NCBI GenBank assembly: GCA_021234155.1
Contig: JAJEKV010000078.1
Coordinates: 2,292,001 to 2,356,000, forward strand
DNA: 64,000 nt
Direction: 5' to 3'
DNA from: Isoetes taiwanensis
Taxonomy: Eukaryota; Streptophyta; Lycopodiopsida; Isoetales; Isoetaceae
Part shown: positions 47,661 through 58,955 of the stretch, piece by piece
Layout: each line of letters starts with the position of its first letter
Position numbering within the stretch: the first letter of the stretch is position 1
Notes under the pieces: model-generated
Told to the model about the DNA's origin: nothing
The model's database searches: none
What the model saw: only the letters and a program-made list of their open reading frames with translations
Translations under genes and position numbers: made by a program

Positions 47661-48145
47661 GAGGAGCATGGGGACGTCCGTATTTAGAGTCCCGATGTGG
47701 TATTCCGGACTTTCTTGGTGGTATTCACGGACATCCGCGCTCGGCCGTGGTATTTTCGGCCAAAAAAGGTGGTATTTCCAGCCAAAAAGGGTGGTATTTC
47801 CGGCCAAAAAGTGGTATTTCTGGCCAAAAACCAAGCGCGAAACTGCTCGGCGGAGCTGAAATCTTTGGTCGGATCGTTCTTGCAGCTCCGTGGACGGCTT
47901 GAACTGGCTTCAAAACCCTTCTAATCACTTTGTATGCCTCTTTAACGCGTTAGTTTGATGAAGAGAGGAAGTGATTTGAGCCCGAATAAAGCCGGATTGA
48001 TCAAAAATGCCCCAAAACAGGTTGATTACGGGCTTGAAACTGCGGAAGTTACATGGGTCGATAACGGGTGGCCAGAAATACCACAAAAAAAAGTCCGGAA
48101 ATACCACATCCCGGACTCTAAATACGGCGGTCCAGGAGCATGAGA
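47661..48145. mobile_element. Inverted-repeat (foldback/MITE-like) element of about 485 bp
   Basis: The left arm (about 47661-47735) and right arm (about 48066-48145) are inverted copies over about 75 bp. Shared blocks include GTATTTAGAGTCC, GATGTGGTATT and TCCGGACTTT. The interior next to the left arm has about four tandem GGTGGTATTTCCGGCCAAAAA units (47745-47830). No ORF of note and no clear target duplication. Confidence 0.72.
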
Positions 48146-48307
48146 AGGAGGGCAACTATGGAAAGGGCGAGAATTGCGGCTTCGAGAAATGGCGGAGGCG
48201 AGCTGGAGCGTGTAGACGGAGGGTGAGAAATTTACATTTCGGGAGGCCGAGGCCATCGGTTGGTAAGATCTCTGCATGACAGAGCTTCATGTGCCATAGC
48301 CGGTCGT

Positions 48308-48374
48308 GGAAAACAAAAACAAAAACAAAAACAAAACAAAAACAAAAAAAACAAAAACAAAACAAAAACAAAAA
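48308..48374 (+). repeat. (AAAAAC)n microsatellite
   Basis: About eleven AAAAC or AAAAAC units in a row. Confidence 0.95.
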
Positions 48375-50667
48375 TCAAGCTTGAGCTAGGCCTCGGGAAA
48401 TGGAAACCAGGACTTATGATTGCATTGCGCGAATCGAAACATCGGATCAGCCATTTTGTAGCTCGTTTCTTCTACGTTTCTTCTTTCAGAAAGCATCGCA
48501 ACATGGGTTGTTCCCGGCCGCCTGTTTTTTTTGCATAGCGCTGTCGCCTCCCGTTTGCATCCCGACCGGTCCAAATTTGCGCCCTCGTGGTGGTGGTGCC
48601 TTTGTCTTTTATAAATTATGGCTCAGAATCAGATCGTCCTTTTTATTGCCTTGGACCTGTTTTGGATCGCCTGGGTGGCAGAGATTTTGTTAGGTTTAGC
48701 TCCCTAACCCAACCTTTGGCACTTGACAATCCAAAACAAGGTCCTAAGTCTGGGTTCACATGCAACCGTCGCGGAAGAGGGCCCCTGCTTTGCCTCAGTG
48801 CTATTTGACGATGGCAGGTGATGGTGCATGTAAAAGGGTGAGCCTTTTTACACGACGATGATGGCACCTTCACTGCATGTCAACCGGCTCTAGCAGATAT
48901 TGTTGCCCTCTATAGAGCCTTTGAATCCAATGGATTGGGCGAGGAAATCCTGAGCTTGGGTGATTTTATCTGCATTCAACAACTAAGGGGTTGCCTGTCT
49001 ATTAGTCTATTCTTCTATACTTGGACCCCACATTGAGGTTACCATGTTATGAGAGGGATAAGACCTTGGAACGAGGGTGTTATGCTCTATTATAACAAAC
49101 GAGGGTTGGAGGCCCAAGTTTGTTATAGTTTGTTATAGTAAGGCATAACACCCGAGTTCTAGAGTGTTATCCGCCTTAACAACCTGAGCCCGAGAGTTTT
49201 ATGGTGGTTTTGTAGTGGTTTTCATAACAAGCTATGGTCATTTCGTATAACAAACTAGGTGTTTATGGGCTTTCTAATGTGTTACTGGTAGGTAACACCA
49301 CTGCAACCAACAGCTGAGATTTGATCTCAGCATTAAAACTTGAGAGCCAGGTTGTTAAGGAAATGGTAGTTTGTTGTTAAATGAGAGAGTTTTCTTGGAT
49401 CTCCTTGGGTGCTAAATTTTTGCATGTTTTGCTTTTAACTAAGGGCCATGTCGAGGAACGAGGATAAGGATTTAATGTCGAAGTTATCTATGAGGTGCTC
49501 CATGCTACTACTCATAAATGAGTGGCAATGCAAATTTATTTTAGAATAGCAAGAACTTCATATCGTAAAAGTTTAAACAAACTAGAAGGTTGATGTGTAA
49601 GTCAACCATTAGATTTATGGGTATGTGTCGCAACATGTGATGAGAGGTTAACCCTCCCCTCGACCGGGTTATGGCTAATAACCCGGTCTCCAAATTGCTC
49701 ATGCCTCTTCCAGGATATAATGGTATGACCTTGCCCATTGCACCTTGCTTATATTCTTCTGATGATGTGTGACACAGATGTAAGCCACCCATTCTTCCAC
49801 GCTTTAACAAAAATAGTTCAGGTGTGTCAGTGATGAGTATGCTTTCCCCAATAAATATGGTTTCCACATTGAGAATGCCAGTTACAAGGACCTACTTACA
49901 TATAGAGATGTTGTGGGGTATGACATTGGGCAAGATTGACACGAAAGTAGAAGAAACGTCACTATGGGGATACAACATTCATTATACGACGTACTTTTTT
50001 GCAAATTCATTTTTTTAATGGCGTTTTCTAGCTAAGAAAATCGAGCCATGGTATAGGAGGTGTAATATGCTTATCTTAGGTGTCGTGGATGGATATCTGG
50101 GTTTCTATCCTAGACACTTTGCGTGTAGTGTATGACTGAGCGAGAAGATGTTATAAACTATTTCCCAGTAAGTTCTTCCTTATTTTGTCTTTCCAGCCGA
50201 GTCAGGAAATTGTATATTACGCTTGATAAGAAGATGCCCAAATCAATTTTTGGATGGTGCAGTTTAATTTAACAAAAGAGCGGTAAGTTCCATATGATGA
50301 AATCGGATCTGTTTGACTTATTCATACAGTGCATTGATCCACCAACTGAATAGTGGTATACTAACATATCAATTCCACTAGTTTTAATTTATCTACCTAC
50401 TTAAAATATTTTTGGGATTTTTGGTAATGCTGGTGTGCCCTTTTTCGGTGTGACTTTTGGAACCCAGAAACACATTTTCCAACTAACTTACTTCTTTTTT
50501 CTCCGATCATTTTTCTTTTCCTCTTCACGGCGGGTGGTGGGTTATTGTTATGGTTAATGGGCCGAGAGGATATGGCGGGGGGATTTCCCTCTGCCTTTCA
50601 TCATTCTTTTGAACCCAAACACTGCCATAGCTAGCAACTCTGACAGAAACCAAGATTAGAAGATTAG
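48375..50667. other. Non-genic stretch with a small inverted repeat
   Basis: Around 48590-49010 some frames look faintly protein-like (GPKSGFTCNRRGRGPLLC; ADIVALYRAFESNGLGEE) but shift frame and match nothing I recognise. An 80-bp hairpin lies at 49075-49153. No gene called. Confidence 0.45.
49075..49153. repeat. 79-bp inverted repeat (hairpin)
   Basis: The left arm GGGTGTTATGCTCTATTATA runs on to ACAAAC (49075-49100) and the right arm (49128-49153) is its complement with about four mismatches. GTTTGTTATA-type words recur nearby to 49260, so it may be a relic of a longer foldback. Confidence 0.65.
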
Positions 50668-50671
50668 AAAC

Positions 50672-50820
50672 TGTAACGGGCCCATGGTAGACCGCTCGAG
50701 TATTCGAACCTTGAATGTGTCTGTGGGGCGTTCCTGAGACACCGGCATAAATGGGCAGAAGCGACTGCTCATAAACGTCTAGACGGTTTTGCCTAGTTGG
50801 TTAAGGGCATGTCGGTTAGA
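50672..50820 (+). repeat. TRIM 5' LTR
   Basis: About 93% like 51747-51890. It ends in CCTAGTTGGTTAAGGGCATG, resembling a Pol III box A, and misses the GAATGTTACA end present in the other LTR. Confidence 0.85.
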
Positions 50821-50822
50821 GT

Positions 50823-50834
50823 TGGTATCAGAGC
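50823..50834 (+). promoter_or_regulatory. Primer binding site, initiator tRNA-Met type
   Basis: TGGTATCAGAGC, the standard plant LTR-element PBS, adjacent to the 5' LTR. It is followed at 50839-50853 by CTCGAGTTCGAGTC, a box B-like sequence. Confidence 0.85.
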
Positions 50835-51144
50835 AGGTCTCGAGTTCGAGTCTCCATGGGTGCCTATATGCATGGGTAATTTGCAAAGACTTGGTAATCA
50901 TTCTGGCATGGTATGACATAGACATGGTATATAGCCTTGGTAGCTAGAACTAGCATATAAACATGTGCTTAACCATCAATTGCATACTGTAATCACCATA
51001 TTCATTGCCTAACCATCAATTGCGTACTATGATCACCATGCTAGGTCATAACATCATCATACAAGAACATGCTAGTCGCATGTAATAACAACATCATGAA
51101 TACATATTTCTAATGCAAATGTATACCATCATGAAAGATACAAG

Positions 51145-51350
51145 TTCAAGAAGAAGCAATCCTTAGATCATGCCACATAGGCAACATCCGATTGGACATA
51201 TGATGCACACACTACACGCCACATCCAAACCACACCAACATAGTGTTGTTGGGTCCTGCCTCCAACCACCTCTTATATTGAATGCACTTCTGGGTGACCT
51301 CGAACTCGAGACATATTTGTTATAGGATTAGCGTGTTACGACTAGATAAA
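51145..51350 (-). mobile_element. SINE nested in the TRIM element, antisense
   Basis: On the minus strand: box A-like TAGTCGTAACACGCTAATCC near 51340, box B GTCTCGAGTTCGAGGTC near 51305, the body GAGGTGGTTGGAGGCAGGAC, and the 3' part CATATGTCCAATCGGATG with TGTGGCATGATCTAAGG. It matches the SINE at 13341-13571 block for block. Confidence 0.78.
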
Positions 51351-51746
51351 TCAACGTATCCATTTAGTATTCACTCATGTAGTACTAGAAAAGAGGCCAC
51401 CCTCTTTGGCACTATTCCTCAGTTGGCCTTGGCCGAACCTCGGTTTGGATAAAAGCATGCCTACCTATGTTACTTCCACCTATGGGGAGCTTCTTCAACT
51501 CGTTATGTACATCTTGATATCCATGTTACTCAATTAATGGATAATGCTCAACATCTATTGGTCAATCCATAAGGAGCTTATCCCCACCTACTACCAATTC
51601 TAAAATCACATGTGAGGATCTTACTCACATACCAATTTCAAAGTATCACCTGTGAGGTGCCTACTCATGTCCACTATAATGCATGCGCACTGATTATTCC
51701 TTCTTTATCTATGCTCGAGGACGAGCATAGTTCTAGTGGGAGAGAC

Positions 51747-51904
51747 TGTAACGGGCCCATGGTAGACCGTTCGAGTATTCGAACCTTGAATGTGCCCGTG
51801 GGGCGTTCCTGAGACACTGGCATAAATGGATAAAAGCGACTGCTCATAAAGGTCTAGACGATTTTGCCCAGTTGGTTAAGGGCATGTCGGTTAGGAATGT
51901 TACA
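51747..51904 (+). repeat. TRIM 3' LTR
   Basis: Starts TGTAACGGG, ends GTTACA, giving 6-bp terminal inverted ends. It is followed by the AAAC target duplication. Confidence 0.87.
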
Positions 51905-51908
51905 AAAC

Positions 51909-52886
51909 CCAAACATGGTTGCTCATTGCTCAGGGATTGCCAATTTTTTGTGAACAGATAATGGATTCCTGGAGATAATTTCTGAGGCAATGGCACATGA
52001 TGTTGGCACCTATCTCCTTCTATTCCACGTCCACCCCATTTCATTTTTTTCCAGTCTGGCTCTTTTTTGCTTCAGCTAACTTATTCATTTCATTTTTATG
52101 ATAAGTAATAACAGGATCCATCTGCTGCTACTCCATTCCAAGTATTGCGAGCTTCTATTTGGTCTGCATGTGTTCTAATCTTTGATGCAAGATTGTCTCA
52201 TTACCAGGATTCAAACATCAAGATTCACTGTTTCGCAAAGCTCGGCTCCATCCTCACAGAGTTTTTAAACTTAAACTCATGCTATTTGAAGTTTTTTTTT
52301 GAATAAACATCATGAATGCTTTGATCACGAAAGTTCTATTTGCAACGAAAAACCTAGATAGCAGGCTGGAGCTTCAGGTTTGATATGCAGGTAAGTTTTT
52401 CCTTTTCTCTAGGATTGATTCTTGCTGTAAATTATTGCCTTTCTCTTAACCCATCTGCTTTTTCTTCAGGCACGAAATAGAGGATACAGAAGGAACAGGT
52501 TTACAAACAAAAGGATAGGGTGCACATTTACTTCTCCAGCTTCAACTTCTTCAAAAGCTGGTTGCTGGGGACGCATATATTCAGATACATGTGAGTGAAT
52601 TTTATGTTTTAGGCCATGTATTTGCAAGTAATGAGTGCTTCATGTTATAATTATTGAATTAAGAAATCTAGCAAATTTAGAATGATATGAAAAAGGATGT
52701 ATCTAGGATTGCAATCTAGCTTTTTTGGGAGCGGTGGTATGGTAGCTTTATTTCATAGACTGTCTTATTTCTTTCCACTTCATTTGATATATATATAATC
52801 ATTAAAAAAAGGAGCTTGAACTCAGTTAATCGTTTGTTGAACAACCAAAGTTTAATGATTGCTCAAAGAAAAGAAAAAGCGAAGGT
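51909..52886. other. Non-genic stretch, nothing recognised
   Basis: AT-rich with short frames only. Sequence near 52440-52620 looks mildly exon-like but carries no recognisable domain. Confidence 0.45.
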
Positions 52887-52889
52887 TAA

Positions 52890-53231
52890 GGGCGCATCTC
52901 CATTAGTCTAATACGTCACCATGCCTTTGCTTTGTGGCGGGTTGTGACAAAAATAGTTTGGTCGCATTATCTCTCCTCTAACTTGATTTCGTCCTTCATG
53001 GCAAAGGCAGCTTCAAAAAATTTGGAAGTGGGAGAGGACTTCGCAATTGCCGAATTCAGTACCAGGTTTGTCCTTTTCATAGTGAAGAGATCCACTATGA
53101 TTTGTTTCTTACTCTGATTTCATGTTTGGGAGCACTACTTTGCAATGAAAATGGTCTTGACGCAAATGCCTTTGCTTTGCTTACATGGCAAAGCTCGGAG
53201 AATTGGGTTCTACCGTAATGGGGATGCACCC
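52890..53231. mobile_element. PIF/Harbinger-type (Tourist-like) MITE, 342 bp
   Basis: TIR GGGCGCATCTCCATTA at the left and, on the minus strand, GGGTGCATCCCCATTA at the right (two mismatches in 16). It is flanked by TAA on both sides (52887-52889, 53232-53234), the 3-bp target typical of this superfamily. The interior has ATGCCTTTGCTTTG repeated directly near each end and no coding potential beyond a 61-codon chance frame. Confidence 0.8.
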
Positions 53232-53234
53232 TAA

Positions 53235-55302
53235 TGATTGCTTATGCAACTCTTCTTTATTACATGAGCTTTCATTTGCTTTAAGATAAGCTAGCATTTG
53301 GAAGGTCCATTATACAAAGCAAGAAGATTCGTTGATCAGAGATGATGCAAATGGATGCCTCTCATTCACAAGCATTTAGAAATATTTTGGATGCCCATAA
53401 CTTTACTACAAAGGCATTTTGATTTGCCTTGGTTCAATTTTTGCTTTGCTTATTTTTTAAGGGTTTAGAATTGTTTTGATTATAGCTAGGGGTGATTGTA
53501 GGTCTCAAGTTGTGTAGCCAAAGTTCCACAAGCAAGTTGACCATTTTTATAGGAAGCTTTTACTTGGTTTTGTTCCCGAAGCATAAGATATTAAAATACC
53601 ACGTTGCAAAAAGTGGTGCTTAGATAGGATAAGTCAAAATATGGAATGTCAACTCTGTTACAGTATCTTTCAGAGATTCATATTTCAATCTTCCTCATTT
53701 ATATTTTTTGTTACCTAGGTGCATCTGAGGGTGGAACAGAGCCCATGCCATCCAGAAGGACGATAAAGAGATTAGAAATTTAGTCTATAGGTAATAGAGA
53801 TAGATAACGTTAATCATAGACTCACATTTTTGGATATCTAAGAAGAAAGTTGTATAGCATTTGGCTGCAAAGTACACGTATATCAAAGTATGTGAGTTAC
53901 AATAGACATGTAAGAAGTTCTAGAAAAGGATTAACAAGACATATAACCTTTCTTAAGATTCCAAGTTCTATTCAAAATAGAGGCACACGTAGGTTAGCAC
54001 AATCAAGCAAGAAGTTGTCTTATCTTTATGTCCTGCTATTAGACAAAGTTTTTTGTCTTCTCACCAGCTTGAGTGACGTGGAACCTTGCTTAACTTTATC
54101 TAACTTCCATTGATAAGTGTAGGCATAATATTTAGATTGTGTTGCTTTTTTATCCTATTTTCTTTAGCCAGTTGTAGAAATGCAAGCGGCACATCCATCT
54201 CATCCCCTCCTCTCCTCCTAGATATGGTATGCCCTTTTTAATAAAGAATAATAGAGCATAGGAGAGTTTCAAAGTAAAGCATTTTGAGGTAAGGGAGAAG
54301 GAGATGCGCCTATTTTCTTGGTAACTTTGTCTTTATTCCACATTTTTTGTTCAAAGTGTTTTCTTGCCGAAACTTGCTTGAATTTTTTTGAATTCGACCT
54401 GCTCTGATCCTCAATTCTCTCTAATTTGATAGCTAGCCTGGTAGAGGCTAGCATTCCATATGAATCCCGGCTACAATTGCTTCAAATGGATACAAAAATC
54501 TTTGCAATTCTGATTGATGGCAAAAGATTAACTTGTGATTTTCTCTATGGTCTGGTTCTACGACTCTGGGATAAACGTATCGCTCATTAAATCTTCCTGA
54601 AAGAGTTTTTATCACCTGAATTCTCAATTGAGCCAAGCAGTGGGGATTTTGAAACACAGATCATAGAATCTTGGTTGGAGAAATTTGTTGTAGATAAAAA
54701 TTGTCTGGCTACTGGCATTTTTCGAGTTCATTGTGATTGGTCTTAGCATCACATCTTCGTGAAGGTATTCTCTTCTTAATTTATATGGATAGATCAAGCA
54801 TTACTACAATTTGTGGGGTACTGAAGCCCAATTAATCTAGAATCGTTGCTTTTTCTCTTATCCTTTTCCTTTCCCTCTCTCTTCTCCCTTCTTTGCGTCT
54901 CTCCCCTGCTCTGTTCTCGCCAATTTCCCCTTTGTTGCTTACACTTGAACTTTGTAATGGCCAATTTAGCGAGGCAATTTGCCCTAAATCCTAGAACCTT
55001 GCCCTTCCTACATTGTTTTTTGGCACTTCAAGAAGTTGATCGGACTGCTCTTCTCTCTGATTTGAAGAAAATTGTTTCTAAGACCTTGGGCTTCATTCCT
55101 TTCAGAAATTTCAGTGATCTTTCTCTGCTAAAGAAGCCACTAGAGGCCAGATGAGATCTCGTTTTGTCCTTCCAAGGGAAATGCCACATCACATTACGTA
55201 TTCTTCCATGTCATCATTTTTCATGTATTTATTTGAAAATAAAACCCAACAACCCAACAACCCAACCCAACAACCTTAACGACCCATTAACCACCCATGA
55301 AA
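53235..55302. other. Non-genic stretch with one short frame
   Basis: No transposon or gene recognised with certainty. A frame at 54846-55154 contains MANLARQFALNPRTLPFLHC and LSDLKKIVSKTLGFIPFRNF and then stops; it could be an exon or repeat remnant. The AACCCAAC words at 55245-55275 form a short tandem run just before the gypsy LTR. Confidence 0.45.
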
Positions 55303-56930
55303 TGTGACGCTCCCTACAAGATATACGGCGCCCTGCCGTACACTCCGTAGGAAATCCCCCATCCGGTCCTCCGATCGCACGGGCCCTCCGTCTATCCCGC
55401 ACTCCTGGGCATCGGGAAGGGGACACGAAGGTGTCTTGCGTGCCCTTCCCTTATGGGCTCCTATCACAGCGGAAGCATAAACATCGTCAGAACTAGCAAT
55501 AACAATACATCACACTACCTCGAAGGGTAGCCCATCCACATATCCGAGATGCATCAAAGATGAACATATACCGTAAAATATGAGGAGCTCCTACCCAAGG
55601 CTCGGACTCTTGGGGAAAGTAGACCCGGCGGCTAGGTCTCAAGATAGAGCGGACCGAGTCATAACAATGGCGGGCTGGCTATAGACAATGGCTAGGGTTG
55701 ACCACTCCATCCTACCCTGCGTGCATACTTTGCGTGATGGGCTAGATCGCTCCGCATGACTCTAGCCTTCTGACACGCAATCCCATGGTATCACCCATCG
55801 GACTACTCCAGTTGCATCTCCCCTCGGGTCCGTCGAGGCGTAAAGGGTTGCATCTCCCTTTCCGTGGTCTAGACGATCCTCGGGTGGCTAGAGAATCGTG
55901 GGCGACACCGACCTCGCCCCCGACTTACCCCCAAAACAAGAGCCAGGCCAACACCCCAACTCTTGAGAGGCAGAGCAACACTATTGCCCCCGTGAGGTGT
56001 CGGACCCATGCCCTGGCCCACACGGGTGACCGCCATAAGCCTAGCCCGCTATGGGGGTCCCCAAGAGCCACGCCAAAATGAGGACCCTCCTCCGTTATCT
56101 CCTCTAGCCCTCAAGTGTAGTGCCGAAGTCGCGATCATAACCCCCGTGAGTCTCTGGGTTCCTATGCACAGCCGCATAATAATAGGAACTAAGGGTCTAA
56201 CTAGGAGCATTACTAAGTAAGGCTACTAGGTCTCTACACCCCATCCCCATACAAGAGGAGCGAACATGATCAACCAATATCACATGACATCATAATCATG
56301 GTAATCATCAGAATAACGTCTAACCTAATCATACATATCTAACTTACAGTTAGGGTTCCTTGATTAGGGTTCAAGATATTGAATAAGGGTTCTAGGATGG
56401 CTCTACTCTAGATACAACATACTGACCCATCTGGAGTGCTAACTTCCAGATGAACTACTATGGACACTACTCCAAATACACCGCCCCGCCGCCCCTCCCA
56501 TTCCTGGCGTCTCCATGCTCCTCGACGTGGTCGAAGCCGTGCTCACTCCAAGATCGTGCACACACTCTAGGGGCTGCTGCACTAGGCTATGCCACAGCAA
56601 ACGGTGCTCGAAACGGGGTTTCGAGTGCGAAGAAGGTTCCCAGGGTGATAGGGCTAGGAAAAGAGGCCTAGGGTTAGGGTTTAGGTTAATATAGGTTAGG
56701 GTCCACCTGATGACACATGGCTCCAATCGGATATGGCCACGTGGCAGTTGCCCAATAGGATAAGGCCATGTGGGACATGGGTCTTATCCTAAGGTTATCT
56801 AAGTTATTTACATAACTTAGATATGCACCCATGCCACTTCCTAAGGTATACAAGGCTACGAAGTAGACTTGTATAGTGACGGACCCAAAAATATACGTAT
56901 TTATAGCGTATATTTCCCTGGAACGTCACA
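55303..56930 (-). repeat. Gypsy 3' LTR, 1628 bp
   Basis: Bounded by TGTGACGCTCC at 55303 and GGAACGTCACA ending at 56930, so the ends form TGTGACG...CGTCACA. It is adjacent to the PPT. A decayed relative lies at 4080-5060. Confidence 0.85.
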
Positions 56931-56946
56931 TTCTCCCCCCCTTAGG
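56931..56946 (-). promoter_or_regulatory. Polypurine tract of the gypsy element
   Basis: The minus strand reads CCTAAGGGGGGGAGAA directly before the LTR start TGTGACG: the plus-strand priming site for reverse transcription. Confidence 0.85.
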
Positions 56947-57844
56947 ACAATGCTGTCCTCAGCATTGCGCTAAGGTGACGAACCTACACTATCCCTGCAA
57001 AATAACGTAAGTATACCACTTCAATTTAATTGGAATGATGAACTTCCTATTAAACAGTTAACGTAAAATATAGGCTATATTTGTACTTATACAAAATTAT
57101 ATAGCCGTAACAAGGTTACTCCTTATAATAAGTCAAAACATTATTACAAGAGTTATTAGGGTTCATAATTTAAGTCTAAATCATGGCTCCCCATCTCCAC
57201 GTAATGCGCTCCTCCTCGATGCTCCCTTCTCACTTGCCTGCACGAGTAGCACATTACGTTAGTTTAGTTCATAAGTTTGTGGTTTTAGGGGACCACCCCC
57301 AATTACCTCCTTGAGCCGAACTACTAGCTCAAGGTTATCCTACTACCTTGCACCCGATCATGGCCACATAAGGATTTGAGCTTAAGGACCATTTAAGATG
57401 ATCCTATCATTGCCCATGATCAAGTGCTACCTTGTACTCGATTACCCGTTGTCGAGTACTTCCCAGTGCCTCATGCCCCCGAGGGTTTAAAGCTAGGGAA
57501 CGTCTCACGATCCCATCATCGCGCATGATCACTTATATCTCACCATGACCCCCCTATGGTCAGGTGCGCGTGCCCCGCATCGTGGCATAGAGATCATCCG
57601 ATCGATGTCCCATCATCGCCCACCATGCCTAATTTCCTCTCTCACATGACCCTCCTGGTCATGCGCACCCTTGGTGCGTGTTGGCCTAGGGAATGCCTTT
57701 GGGGCATATCCCATCATCGCTTACACGTCCAAGATATTGGCAGATACATCTTACTAACTACAATGCATGTGCCTTACTCAAGCTAACTAAGGGCACACTA
57801 AACTAACCACCTGGCAAGTCAGCATCGACAAGGTCGGAGAAGAC
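56947..57844 (-). other. Gypsy non-coding region between pol and 3' LTR
   Basis: About 0.9 kb without credible ORFs. On the minus strand it follows the chromodomain stop and leads to the PPT. Repeated words such as CCCATCATCGC and CATGATC occur at 57370-57720. Confidence 0.6.
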
Positions 57845-58955
57845 TCACCCATCAAACTCCCTCATGAAGTCCGGGTATTGTTTCTCCAAATCCTGCTTCA
57901 ATACCCACGTCGCATCCTCCACGGGCAAGTGCTTCCACTTGACCAAATATTGGAGGAACTGAGACCTTCTGGTTTTCTTGAATGCTTTATCAAGAAGCAA
58001 TTCAGGCACAATTTCAACTTGTTCCTCCGTCATTTCCAACAGGGTTGAAGTTTCATTGTGCCTTTTTAAGAGGCTCACGTGGAAGACCTTATGGACTTTG
58101 AGGTGCGCTGGAAGATCTAGCTTGTAGGCCTGGGTGCCCACTCGCTCCAAAATCTTAAAGGGGCATGCCCACCTGGGAGCAAGCTTCTTGCAATTCCCTA
58201 TACGAAGCTTGGCTTGCTTCACCTTGATCTTCAACCACACACTGTCGCCTACCTTGAACTCCCTTACGGTCCTGTGCCTGTCGGCTACACTCTTTTGCCG
58301 ACTTCTTGCCGCTAATAAATATCCCTTACCTCTTCAACCAGTCTTGATATCGATAGCATTTTTGGGAGACTTCCACCTTTGACACAGGGTTGTGCTAAGT
58401 ATCAGGGGTCAGGCACTGATATCCATAATTGATCATGAAGGGAGACATCTGGGATGACTCCTGCTTCATACTGTTGTAGGCGAACTCTACTAAGTGGATG
58501 AAATCATCCCACTTAGACTGTTTGTTCCACACATAGCTCCTTAACATATCTTCAATAATTCGATTAGTCCGCTCCGTCTGACCGTCGATCTGCGGGGGTG
58601 GTATGCCGTGCTCATGGAGAGCTTCGTCTGAATAGTGGCAAATAGATCCTGCCAAAAAGCGCTCATAAACTTAGAATCCCTATCCGAGATAATCTCCCTT
58701 GGCATACCGTGGAGTCTAAAGATCTCCTTCGTGAATAAGATGGCAGTGTCTAGCGCCGTATCTGTAGTTCACCAAGGCACGAAATGTGCCATTTTGGATA
58801 ACTTATCCACAACTACCATGAGCGCATCCTTGCCTCTTACCGTTCTTGGAAGTCCTGTGATGAAGTCCATGCTTATGACTTCCCATTTGGCATTTGGCAC
58901 TGCTAATGGCTCCAAGGCTCCTGGGATTCGGAGTTGCTCCACCTTGGTCTGCTAG
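57845..58955 (-). pseudogene. Gypsy integrase core and chromodomain
   Basis: Integrase core: [17 protein letters not shown] with the first catalytic Asp (near 58870), [14 protein letters not shown], then REIISDRDSKFM with the second Asp (near 58690) and a degenerate HPQIDGQTERTNRIIEDML region (58610-58560) carrying the Glu. Stops and frameshifts break it around 58625 and 58270-58390. The C-terminal part (58240-57845) has LAPRWACPFKILERVGTQAY and LPAHLKVHKVFHVSLLKRH, then a chromodomain with FLQYLVKWKHLPVEDATW. Chromodomains of this class bias integration toward heterochromatin. Confidence 0.85.

Larger units (their letters stand above)
50672..51904 (+). mobile_element. TRIM-like miniature LTR retrotransposon, complete ends
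   Basis: Direct LTRs of about 148 and 158 bp start TGTAACGGGCCCATGGTAG (50672 and 51747); the second ends GTTACA at 51904. A PBS, TGGTATCAGAGC (50823-50834), complementary to initiator tRNA-Met, follows the first LTR. A PPT (TAGTGGGAGAGAC) precedes the second, after TCGAGGACGAGCATAG, a text typical of Ty3/gypsy 3' ends. A 4-bp duplication, AAAC, flanks it (50668-50671, 51905-51908). The interior of about 0.9 kb has no gag or pol and contains an antisense SINE. The first LTR lacks about 10 bp at its 3' end. Likely mobilised by a gypsy element. Confidence 0.88.

Noticed and set aside
48400-49010. Possible gene (cysteine- and arginine-containing frames)
   Set aside because: Frame shifts every 60-90 codons, no recognised family, no splice pattern that joins them convincingly.
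50800-50860. tRNA gene
   Set aside because: Box A- and B-like motifs occur, but there is no cloverleaf and the same text is the LTR end plus PBS of a retroelement.
54846-55154. 102-codon frame with a hydrophobic start resembling a signal peptide
   Set aside because: The hydrophobic part is a pyrimidine-rich CTT tract; the downstream half may be an exon relic but cannot be identified.
56439-56726. Minus-strand frame of 95 codons
   Set aside because: Lies wholly within the gypsy LTR.
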